64,000 bases of DNA, from NCBI GenBank assembly GCA_947650285.1, contig CANTFL010000634.1:310001-374000 (forward strand), written 5' to 3'. Positions 1 through 9,081 of the stretch are shown here, in pieces. The position numbers and the translations under genes were made by a program. The first letter of the stretch is position 1. Every line of letters begins with the position of its first letter. This stretch comes from Hyaloperonospora brassicae. Lineage: Eukaryota > Oomycota > Peronosporomycetes > Peronosporales > Peronosporaceae. The notes under the pieces were generated by a model that saw only the letters and a list, made by a program, of their open reading frames with translations, did not search any database and was not told where the DNA came from.

Positions 1-134
1 CAATGAACAGACCCTTTGGTCGACCCTTCAATATCACCACTTTGGTGATATTGTTTAAAGAATATCCATCTTTATATTCTTTATTGTCACTTTCCTTAAA
101 GTGACAATTTCATGTAACGGGCTGCCCCGTTACA
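1..134 (-). mobile_element. LTR end fragment (gypsy-2 family), cut by window edge
   Basis: The terminal block TGTAACGGG-CTGC-CCCGTTACA (113-134) matches the terminal inverted block of the solo LTR at 23365 and the gypsy-2 LTR at 60523, so this is the end of a related LTR whose sense strand is minus. The rest of the element lies before base 1, so I cannot tell a full element from a solo LTR. Four perfect hairpins follow one another at 29-53, 56-83, 83-108 and 113-134. The next bases (GTATT) would be the target duplication, but its partner is outside the window. Confidence 0.7.
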
Positions 135-1421
135 GTATTGATACGTATGCTACCAAACGGTGACGCCAGAAGTGCGCTGTTCACTTACAAATATAGCCTC
201 TGATAAACCATACAAAATCGGGCAACTCCCCCCCCCCCGAGACTCACAGCCATTCATATTGACGTCAGACCGATACACGCATAGACTGGCAGACGTATTG
301 ATGTAGCTGTAAGAGTATGGTCGTCACCAAATGCACATTTAGTAATGTCTTGATTTTTAGCTCGCAATAATTTACAAGTAAAACCATGCACCAAATGGCA
401 CGAATTGCTTGCATTGTACATATTGACTCTAGGTTATGATCAGACATGTTCATACTTGCTTCTTCGATACCTTTACGACACCGCTTGACGGCGGCAACTG
501 GTCGACCGGACGAGTGGATTTACACTCAGAAACCGAAACAACGGTGAGCAACCAAACAGTGAGTGGGACCACAGTGCACGAGGAACAGCTGCAGCTGGTG
601 CTGCTAACTTTGGCGATGAGGGTTGACGAAAGTGTGTCAATTCTCCCGCATACGTTGCCGGGAATGATGGAGTAAACATAATTGTTGTAAGCTTGCAGCG
701 CGTGCTTCGTAGCTTTGTTCAAGGTTTCATTACAGAGTGACAAATCGATTATTATAGGTTGACACGTACAAAGTCAAAGCATACACTCGTCTCCAGCATG
801 TCAAGAAATGTGAAAAACAGTTTCTTCGAGTATGCAATATCTATCTGCATCGACTGGGAGTCTGTACCGTAGTCACTGAACTAGAGGTATCACAGCGGTT
901 GACCCTCACGCTGGCACGCTTGGACTTGCCGATAATAGTCAATCAATCCTCACCAATGACAACAGCGATGCAATATGTTTGTGGAATTGACCAGAAGGTT
1001 GGATGACGTGATTTGCAAGGTGAAAACCCCACGTTACGGGTAACCCACACTCGTTGCTTTGATTCGTGCAACTCGTCAATCATCTTAGCAGCGTCATCGC
1101 ATCCAAACACAGACTACTTGCCTTGTCGTTTCCCCCGAGTCTACTTCGTACAAGCACGTGCGTAAGGAGCACAAAGGAAGCTACATTAGCTCGACGACTG
1201 GCTTTTCGGTCACAACCTCCTCCCCCCATCTCGTCCGTACAAAGCGTACCCATATGACTGGACAGAGGGCACCAGCCGTCGTCCTCTCCTCTTCCGTCGT
1301 CGTATCCCAAAATCCCTCTCGACAGTCATAGACCAATACTACTGTAGCCATCTCCCCCCATCTATCTATCTATCGATCGATCGATCGATCCATCTATCGC
1401 CCAAAAAAGTCCACTGTTCCC
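135..1421. other. Gene-free stretch upstream of glycer­ol kinase
   Basis: No frame shows a recognisable protein. The open frames at 436-743 lie over each other on opposite strands and have no family features. A C10 run sits at 229-238. The 3' part, with TC-rich sequence and an ATCT/ATCG microsatellite, is probably promoter and 5' UTR of the kinase gene. Confidence 0.5.
1360..1399. repeat. ATCT/ATCG tetranucleotide microsatellite
   Basis: Tandem ATCT units run into ATCG units just before the glycerol kinase reading frame. They probably lie in the 5' UTR or core promoter. The ATCG part is self-complementary. Confidence 0.8.
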
Positions 1422-3059
1422 ATGCCGTCACTTCACACGTATCTTGAAAAGACGCACGCGCACACATCCACTCGGTCCGTCCCCCGCGCCGCCGCCGCTC
1501 TCCGCTCGCGCATGGCGCCCCCCGCTCGCCCCTCGTACATCGGCGCCATCGATCAGGGCACCACGAGCTCGCGCTTCCTCGCGTTCGACCACGCGGGCCG
1601 CGTCGCCGCCGCGCACCAGCGCGAGCACCGCCAGCTCTACCCAGCGCCCGGATACTGCGAGCACGACCCGGAGGAGATCTTGGCGAACGTCGAGACGTGC
1701 GTGCGGGCGGCGCTTTCCGCCTCGAGCGTCGCGCAGCTGACGGCCATTGGGATCGCGAATCAGCGCGAGACAGCGCTCGTGTGGGACCGCCGCTCGGGGC
1801 GCCCGCTGTACAACGCCATAGTGTGGCACGACACGCGGACGCAGGCGATTGTGCACCGGCTGAAGAGCAGCGGCGGAGGCGGCACTGGACCAGAGGCAAA
1901 TGGCGGCAGCGACCGCTTTCGTGCGACGACGGGCCTTCCAGTTGCTACGTACTTTTCAGCGGTGAAGCTGCTCTGGTTGCTGGAAAACGTACCCACTGTG
2001 CGGGACAAAGCCGACGCCGGCGACGCGCTGTTTGGTACGATCGACTCGTGGCTCATTTGGAACTTGAGCGGTGGCGTCGATGGCGGCGTCCACGTGACGG
2101 ACGTGACGAACGCCTCGCGCACGAACCTCATGCGCCTCGATACGCTCCAGTGGGACGACGAGATCTTGACCTGTCTCAACATTCCAAAGACGATGCTGCC
2201 GGAGATTCGCTCGAGCTCGGAAGTGTACGCTGTAGGGCACAAGGACAGTGTGATTCCGGGCATTCCCATTGCGGGAGTTATGGGGGACCAGCACGCGGCG
2301 CTCTTTGGTCAGGCCTGTTTCCGTCCTGGCGAAGCGAAGAACACGTACGGCACTGGCTGTTTCTTCATGATGAACACGGGCACGACACCTACGCCTTCCA
2401 CCAAAGGTCTACTCACGACTTTGGGCTACAAGATCGGCGACCAGCCGGCTGTGTATGCACTGGAAGGCTCGATCCCGTTTGCTGGATCGCTCGTGCAGTG
2501 GCTACGCGACAATCTCAAGATGATTGGCAGTGCCGAAGAGGTTGAGGAGTATGCGAAGAAAGTCGAGGACAACGGTGGCGTGTACCTTGTGCCGGCTTTC
2601 TCTGGGCTCTTTGCGCCGCGTTGGCGGGACGACGCACGCGGTGTGATGGTCGGACTGACGTCGTATGCGACCCGTGGGCACATTTGTCGAGCTGCTTTAG
2701 AGGCCACTGCGTTCCAGACGCAGGAGGTGGTGGCAGCCATGGAAAACGATAGTGGCGTACATCTTACGAACCTGAAGGTTGACGGTGGAATGGTGGTGAA
2801 CGATACGCTCATGCAGTTCCAGTCAGACGTGCTGAATGTGCCAGTGACGCGTCCTGCAGTGGCCGAGACGACGGCGCTCGGCGCAGCGTACGCTGCTGGC
2901 CTGGCTGTTGGCTTCTGGCAGACAGAGGATGAGTTGCGTGAGAAGTGGCAGGTTGGCACCACTTGGAAGCCGGATATGGAGCCTAAGAAGCGCAGTCATT
3001 TACTCCATCAGTGGAGCAAAGCTGTCGAGCGAACCTTGAATTGGGAGGAGCAGGAATGA
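1422..3059 (+). CDS. Glycerol kinase
   Basis: Glycerol kinase of the FGGY sugar-kinase family; it phosphorylates glycerol with ATP to sn-glycerol 3-phosphate, feeding lipid synthesis and glycolysis. The single-exon frame gives 545 residues. Visible marks are the N-terminal phosphate loop [10 protein letters not shown] (from residue 42), [26 protein letters not shown], and near the C-terminus DGGMVVND followed by [10 protein letters not shown]. The family normally has 500-525 residues. The first ATG adds about 30 Arg/Ser/Ala-rich residues; the second ATG at 1512 ([11 protein letters not shown]) gives a 515-residue protein that starts like cytosolic glycerol kinases. I keep the longer frame as the limit but think 1512 is at least as likely. 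The extension could instead be a mitochondrial or other targeting sequence. High GC and clean third-position bias fit a live gene. Confidence 0.95.
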   Translation: MPSLHTYLEKTHAHTSTRSVPRAAAALRSRMAPPARPSYIGAIDQGTTSSRFLAFDHAGRVAAAHQREHRQLYPAPGYCEHDPEEILANVETCVRAALSASSVAQLTAIGIANQRETALVWDRRSGRPLYNAIVWHDTRTQAIVHRLKSSGGGGTGPEANGGSDRFRATTGLPVATYFSAVKLLWLLENVPTVRDKADAGDALFGTIDSWLIWNLSGGVDGGVHVTDVTNASRTNLMRLDTLQWDDEILTCLNIPKTMLPEIRSSSEVYAVGHKDSVIPGIPIAGVMGDQHAALFGQACFRPGEAKNTYGTGCFFMMNTGTTPTPSTKGLLTTLGYKIGDQPAVYALEGSIPFAGSLVQWLRDNLKMIGSAEEVEEYAKKVEDNGGVYLVPAFSGLFAPRWRDDARGVMVGLTSYATRGHICRAALEATAFQTQEVVAAMENDSGVHLTNLKVDGGMVVNDTLMQFQSDVLNVPVTRPAVAETTALGAAYAAGLAVGFWQTEDELREKWQVGTTWKPDMEPKKRSHLLHQWSKAVERTLNWEEQE

Positions 3060-5666
3060 AGTGCAGACCAGGAGCCTTCGATTCTCCCGTGGCTAGTGCA
3101 GAGGAACGTGTTCGTGTCGCATTGTTCGTGATAGCACCTTACGGACCATACGATAAAACCAATGCCACGCTTTTTTGAACGATGAAGTTGAAGCTGGACA
3201 AGCAAAGGTCGGGCGTACTATTGACCGGCGTATGTTTTGAGATTGTGTTGGTGGTTTTTTTTAAAGTTACACGGAGTGTACGTAGTGCAGTCCGTGTATT
3301 CGAGTGACTGTTTGCTAAAGAGCAAGAAGTTGCTACAACAGTGGCGACTCACCTACAGGAAATGCATTTCTTCCTTGGACGTTTGAGCTAAATGCTGATA
3401 TGTGGCTACTGCCATCGCCTCGGCTACTACAGCATTACGACCATTCTGCGACGTTGAGTTGTTTCGTTTGCATCCGAATTGCCTCACTCTGCGATAATTA
3501 TCGTAAGCATTGGCAAACTTAGTGAATAGCTATCAAGACTACTTCTGCACAAGTCTACTAGGCGAGAACATCAATCGCTTGGTGCTCATTAAGTAAGAAC
3601 ATGCTTCGCCCGTGGTCCCAGCTGTATCCATCACTTCCCTGCTTGCTCATGTTGCTTCCACCTTTCAGCAAGGCATCTATGGGCAGCAATATTCACGAAT
3701 ACATGTCGTCCTCCTACCAAGATATTGCGAGGTACACGGCAATCTCGATCGCCTGTGCTACTAATCTCTTCGGCGCTCTTACATGCAATTTGCAGGCGTA
3801 CGATATGAATGAGTGTACGTGACGCCCCTTTTCACACGTGTCGCGTCCAAAGCGCGTCTTATCAACATTGAAGTTGTTTGTCCTTACACTTCTCCGTATA
3901 TGCAAAAGAGTCATTCCACTCGATGTTTGACATACTCCAAGATGCACAAAGCGTATTGCTGCCGTCATACGTCTTGACGTTCACCGAAAGACCCACAAGC
4001 TACACTGACACACTCGCAGGTCATCCATGACGGACTCGTCTTGTAAAATATAGACCTGCATCGAGGTCGAGCTGTGTAAACTCGCCACTGAATCGCTACA
4101 AAACTTATCGATTCCAAGTCCAAAGGATATGTATGTATCAGGAGAAGGCCAAACGAGCGTATGAAAGAGTCAATGCCTCGGCACATTTGATGAACGTGCG
4201 TCTGATAATCTCACTTTAGGCTACGCGAGAGCCCGTTGCGCGGCACTAGACACATTCCGAATCAAATGAACTAAATGAATCACGCGTTATGCTCGCCACG
4301 ACTGTTTCTCAAGTGCAGTGACAAATTGTTGACCAACTATCATTCAATGACATAGGAGGTTCAAAAGCAGCAGCACCACAGCGTCTTTCCAGTAGTGATT
4401 ACTACTCATGCCACGCACGTCACAAAGCCGCTTCTGCGCAGTCGATTGACAGTGTACAGGACGCTTCATTACGATGATTTTACAAACGCATAAGCACATT
4501 CACGGACGCAACACGCAGACAAGAAGCGCCGTAGCCTTTATTTCTTCATCAGCATCACATTGATGTGTGCTTCTACCCAGCAATTAGTTTGCATTTGTCA
4601 GCGTCGTTTTACAAACGTAACGCTATCCATGAGTCCCAGTTGGTATGTCTTGCTCTGCATTATTCTTTGCACAGCGTTTTTGATATCTCGATCATGACAG
4701 TGAAGCGAGCGAAGTCGACCACATCATGCGCGTTGTCGCAAGAAAGTCCCAAAGTATCTCTTCCGTGCAAGTCGACTGTAGCAGTCACTCTCGTTTCTTG
4801 CGAACATAGTTTTGACTCTCGCAACAATAGCTTGATCATGGCTCCTCTCGTTGGTGCACTTCTATCTGAAGAGGCTACAGACATGCCGAGTGAACCCGAA
4901 GTGTACAATTTGCTTAGTGCATTGCAACAACTGCCTATATACAATCGCTGCATTCATTCGCGCTTCTTCATGTAGATTGGACTGCGAGGTGGGCGAGATC
5001 GTTCGTTTCTTAGCCTATCAACACTTTGGTCACCTATATGGCGCCGTGACACACTCGTGCTTTTTAGATCGCAGTAACATCGGAGTTTAGACGGCTGTGG
5101 CGCTGCATAACTTTGAACTGGTAAAAGGCAACTACATTGACGACGACGTGATATCTGAGGTATGTCGAGTCATAACTATGTATGTAAAAGGCAGCGAGTG
5201 CCATCAACGGACAACAGGTAAAGCCTTAAGTGCAAGTACAGTGAGTCAGCAGGTGGTATATCAAGAGACCGTTGTTGTTTCTGTGTCCTAAGGATCGTCG
5301 TGACGTGTTCGACTGCGCAATGTACAAGCTTAGTGTATCTAGTGTACATACATATGTTCCTAGTAACTACAACTGTTGTCATTCACCTCTCGCGTCGTCA
5401 CTTTTGCGTATGGCTGACGCACTGTGAGGTGACTACCGTCGAACCAGCGCTTTCATCTCTTATGTCATCGGGTATGTCTTCACAGCATTGCTTTCTTGGC
5501 GATACGCGCTTCGATTGTCCGCAGTGCTTTGCGGCCGACATGACACCGCTTTCATGCTGACTCGTTCCCTGCATCTCAAGTCACCAAATTCGGTCCAGCC
5601 ACAGGATACAGACACGATGTCCAGACTTGGATCTCAATCGCCAAACGTGGCTTCCATCCAAGATCG
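3060..5666. other. Intergenic region, no gene recognised
   Basis: About 2.6 kb between glycerol kinase and the first bZIP-START gene. Frames of 60-136 codons occur on both strands, the longest at 4565-4975, which begins on a non-ATG codon. None shows a motif, domain or consistent composition. The first few hundred bases probably hold the 3' UTRs of the convergent neighbours. Confidence 0.5.
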
Positions 5667-7194
5667 TCAGCCCAGCGATTCACCTAGACCAAGATTCTGC
5701 TCCCATCGCAAGGCAATCTGGAGATTCTGAAACAGCCAAAACGAGCGACTACGATCGCCCATGTTGTTCATGATGCCGCCGTGTACAACCTTTAGCATCT
5801 TCTTTATCCCGTTCAGACCATCGTGACTCGCACCATTCTTGTCGCCGACGCGTACTTCCTCGATATTGAGCCAGTACATCGATTGTCGCCACTCCTTCTT
5901 CTTCTGCAACGCGATGGCTTCGCTAAATTCCACATGTAGCGTGTGTTCCTCACGGCGGAGACCCTTGCAGATGATGAGGCAGCCCGAGTAATTTGGATGT
6001 GGGATGCGCGACATAATGATAAGCGCCGTAGTGATCGAGTCCTCCCCCTCCTTCTCCATTGTACGGTACAACACGTAGCTGTTGTTGTCAAACTGCTGCA
6101 TGATGTGAAATCGCGTGTGCAGTGCCGGCGCGTACAGCTTCGAGTGTCTCTCAGGTGATGTGAGTGTTTGCCATGCTGTGCGCACAACTTCCGACACACT
6201 TTTGTACATATCGCGCTGAAAGTGCTTCTCAAAGTAGTAGCCAAACGAGTTGTCTTTGGCCACGTGGGAACAAGTCCATCCAAGTGCCGTCTCGGTCGTG
6301 ACCATGCAATGGCGACTCGCAAGAAAAGTTTCAAACGTGCGTTGTGCATCCTGTGCAAACATTTTGAAGCTCTCGAACGACATCTCGTCCATGATAAGCA
6401 TCGGTGTCTGTACACGACGCTCGGCGTCTTTTTTTTCGTCGGTGCTGCAAACGAGTGGTTCATGAGCTGGTAGTTGACGTCAAAGAGTCGCTGAAAACGA
6501 TACGTGATTTTTTCACGATCCTCAAACTGCTCGTGGAGCTGCGTGTTCTCCATCCAAAGTCGATCACGCAGCCTGGCAAGTTCCAAGTAACTTCGCATAA
6601 AACTTGACGGGGAATGAGCGATCTCGGCCCTCTCTTTCTCGGTTTTGTCTTCCCATTGAGTCAACAGTTCCATGTACTGCTCCCGCAGATCTTCAGCGTG
6701 TTTTCTCAATTCATCAAGCGTCTCCTGCAGCAATAGACAGCATAAACTTACAACCCAATCAGCTTCACCGCATCAACCGGTTTGTAGCCATGTTATCCCT
6801 GCAATAGATGCTAAAGAGGCGGTCGTACAATTTTGCGATAGTACGAGCGTTTGACCGAGTCGCGATTCTTCTCCCGCTTCTGTTCGCCATCCGGTAACGC
6901 CAGCGCCAGCGCCTTCCGATGACGAACACCTGTCGTACTGGGTCCAGCGCTCTTCAGGTTTCGCTTGCGCTTCTTCTGAGACATCTCCTCGGCCAATATA
7001 CTCAGCAAGAGACCCGCAATGTCGTCGTCGTCGTCGTCTACATCGCTGTCGTGGCCAATGATAGTGACCGGCGGCGGGATCTTCTCCGAGATAGACGAGA
7101 TCTCCGCTACAGACGGCATCCCGCGGACACTGATGTCGTTCGTGGACGTGTTATTAAGCTGTAGGGCAGCCATGTCGCTCTCCACGGTCTTCAT
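5667..7194 (-). CDS. bZIP plus START-like protein, frameshifted
   Basis: Two exons: 6829-7194 and 5667-6724, with a 104-nt GT-AG intron (6725-6828) that falls exactly between basic region and coiled coil. Exon 1 (122 codons) starts at an ATG, has an acidic run of six Asp near residue 55, and ends in the basic region KNRDSVKRSYYRKI. Exon 2 continues with a leucine-heptad coiled coil (ETLDELRKHAEDL) and then a START-like domain resembling that of the 11850-13123 gene (FHIMQQFDNNSYVLYRTM against FHVLQHIDENTILLYRRI). At the T8 run 6429-6436 (A8 in the sense strand) the reading frame shifts by one; one more A would join the two parts into about 474 residues. This may be an assembly error at a homopolymer or a real lesion. 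Probably a nuclear transcription regulator; the START part suggests lipid or other ligand sensing, which is inference. Similar oomycete proteins have, as I recall, been called M96 mating-specific. Confidence 0.7.
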
Positions 7195-7280
7195 CGGGTC
7201 GTCCTTGTCCCGCGTGACGTCTCGAGTGAGACTGTAATGTTACGTGGATTAGTATGGGAACTATTATGCTCTACTTGTGA

Positions 7281-7457
7281 GGCATTGCGTGCTGTAGCAG
7301 CTGCTGCTCTGACGTCGTCGACCTGTTGTGGTCTCTTCGATTTGTGGCAAATCCGGCGCTTGTGCCAAATGTCGAGACTTTGTACGAGCGCATGAAAAGC
7401 ACCGACGACTACAGCCTCAAATTAGTGTACGACGATGAGGACGAAAAAGCCGTTTAG
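7281..7457 (+). pseudogene. Orphan 3' exon-like fragment
   Basis: After an in-frame TGA at 7278, one frame is open to a TAG at 7455-7457 and reads like protein (SDVVDLLWSLRF, then NPALVPNVETLYERMKSTDD and an acidic end). An acceptor-like TGTAG|C or TAGCAG| lies at 7297-7300. Only about 90 bp separate it from the oppositely oriented bZIP-START exon 1, so no upstream exons fit nearby. I do not recognise the family. It is probably the last exon of a gene otherwise lost, or a chance frame. Confidence 0.3.
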
Positions 7458-7863
7458 TGCGCGCTCCTGGACGGCCTCGTAAAGCTGTGTTTCGCAGGAA
7501 GAAACGAGTCGCGTGTTTGCATTGTGATATATGACATGTTGTAGTCGTTACCGTAGCAGTTGGGCCACGAGTCCCCGTCTCTTTCTCTCTCTGTCCCTAT
7601 GTCACACTGTCACTGTGTCTTCTTCTCTGTCGTTAAATAAAAGGCCGACCCAATGTCAAGTGACGCGCGCGTGGCGCCAATCGAGTGGGTACGATCACAA
7701 TACACAGGAAACGACGGCTTCTGGCTGGGCAGCGGCCAAACACGGCCGCTTCGACCGCCTCCACGCGGCATTGGGCCGTGAATGCAGTACACCCAGTTGC
7801 AAAAAACCGTAGCAGCAGTAGCTGGTCCTTCAACCAGCTCAGCTTAGCTCAGCTCAGCTTCGC

Positions 7864-8559
7864 TCAGCGCGTAGGTTCGTAGAGCTGCTGGAGGCGTTGG
7901 CGGAAGAGGTGGCGGTCCGCAAGTCGCACATTGAGCTGCTGCTGCTCTTCAATGAGCGCGCCCCGCACGGTCGTGAGCTCTGCGTAGAGGTCTTGGCCAG
8001 TGATGCAGCGCTTGCCGTCGCGAAAGGCTTCGGCGGCGTGTTGGTGCTGCTGCTGCCAGTGCTGCAGCACCGACGCGAACTCGGTCTCGAGCTCGGCCAC
8101 TTGTTCGCGCAGACTCTTGAGGGCTTCGCGCTTCTTGTAGTAGCACCGCTTGACAAAGAGGCGGTTCTTGGCCTGCTTCTCCTCGTTCGAGAGGCGCTTG
8201 GCCGACGGCACTTTGAGACTGCAGCTGCTGTTGCTGCTACTGCTGTTGCGTCTCTTTAACTTTGAAGACTGTCGACGGGATTTGCTCTGCTCCGAGCACG
8301 AAGACGACGCCGACGACAGCGGCGTGTGGTGGTGCGCGACGACGTTCATGTCGTTCATGTCGAAAAAGTCGAGCGAGATGGACAGCGGCTGCACGGGTAA
8401 GTCCGACATGCTCTGCCCCGAGTAGGCATTGGCAGCAGTGGCGGCGATGGCAGTCGACATGGCGGACGAGGTAAGGCCGACCTCAACGAGATCAGGCGAA
8501 GAAGAGGTGGGGGAAGTGGGGGAGTCGGACGTTGCAGGGGAATCCGAGAATGAACTCAT
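7864..8559 (-). CDS. bZIP transcription factor
   Basis: Single-exon gene for 231 residues. A Ser/Thr/Pro-rich N-terminus (1-35) is followed by a low-complexity Ser region with basic clusters (85-110), the basic region KNRLFVKRCYYKKRE (about 130-144) and a leucine-zipper-like coiled coil (LKSLREQVAELETEF), then a Gln/His-rich tail. It should bind DNA as a dimer in the nucleus. The canonical bZIP N-x7-R pattern is changed: the Arg position holds Tyr. Unlike the two neighbouring genes it lacks a START-like domain; the stop codon comes right after the zipper region, so it is either a bare bZIP or a truncated relative. Divergence of basic-region residues is known for oomycete bZIPs; the specific Tyr change is read here. 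Confidence 0.8.
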   Translation of the reverse strand: MSSFSDSPATSDSPTSPTSSSPDLVEVGLTSSAMSTAIAATAANAYSGQSMSDLPVQPLSISLDFFDMNDMNVVAHHHTPLSSASSSCSEQSKSRRQSSKLKRRNSSSSNSSCSLKVPSAKRLSNEEKQAKNRLFVKRCYYKKREALKSLREQVAELETEFASVLQHWQQQHQHAAEAFRDGKRCITGQDLYAELTTVRGALIEEQQQLNVRLADRHLFRQRLQQLYEPTR

Positions 8560-8586
8560 TCCGCGCGACGTGCGCGTGCAAAAGGA

Positions 8587-8706
8587 AGCGATGGAAGAAG
8601 AAGAAGAAGAAGAAAGAAGAGGAGGAGGAGGAGGGGACGAAGGACCGAAGAAGAAGAAGAAGAAGAAGAGGAGGGGACGAAGGACGGAAGAAGGGAAAAC
8701 ATGGAG
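8587..8706. repeat. Purine-rich GAA/GGA tract
   Basis: About 120 bases of almost pure purine on the plus strand, made of GAA and GGA units, including two copies of a GAGGGGACGAAGGACGGAAG-like unit (second copy complete, first with one change). It lies directly upstream of the bZIP gene start (8559, minus strand), so in the transcript it would be a pyrimidine-rich 5' leader. Confidence 0.75.
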
Positions 8707-8849
8707 AAGAAGAGGCGCGTGCCTTCGTCCCTCGATCGATCGATCGGTCGGTCGGTGGGTCGACCGATCGATCGATCGAGGAATTGATCCAACGCGCTGA
8801 CAACGTTCGGAGGTCGTAGCGGCGACTTTAGAAGGTTAACCTTATAGCT

Positions 8850-9081
8850 GCCGCCGCGCCGCAGACGAAAAGATTCCGAGCCGCCTCTATGTGCGCTACG
8901 AGGCCAAAGAGTGGGAGGCTCAGCGCTGGACGTACGGCGATTCAAAGTCTCCATCGACCGGATGATGGCCACGACGTGCAGACCACGTGCGTATCATTGT
9001 TCGGACTATCGTTCATGGAGCTGTCACAGGTTATGGAAAGCAGATGCACTTGTCGCTGGCAGAGGCAGATCTGTGCGAATG
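8850..9081 (+). pseudogene. Degraded coding fragment with in-frame TGA
   Basis: One plus-strand frame from an acceptor-like TTATAG| to a TGA at 9079-9081 reads as protein except for one TGA at 8962-8964. Before it: SRLYVRYEAKEWEAQRWTYG; after it: DHVRIIVRTIVHGAVTGYGK. Balanced composition and continuity in one frame suggest real coding ancestry. A GTACGG donor at 8931 and CAG acceptor at 8980 exist, but splicing them moves to a worse-looking frame. The family is not recognised. Confidence 0.3.

Noticed and set aside
1..134. CRISPR-like reading of the regularly spaced repeats at the window start
   Set aside because: The units are different palindromes, not one repeat with unique spacers, and the ends match retroelement LTRs.
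436..743. Overlapping frames of 79 and 97 codons on both strands
   Set aside because: They are mutual shadows, with no motif, no exon partners and no consistent codon bias.
1428..2962. Long frames on the minus strand and in other plus frames over glycerol kinase
   Set aside because: Arg/Ala/Ser-rich translations of a GC-rich gene in wrong frames; the kinase frame explains the sequence.
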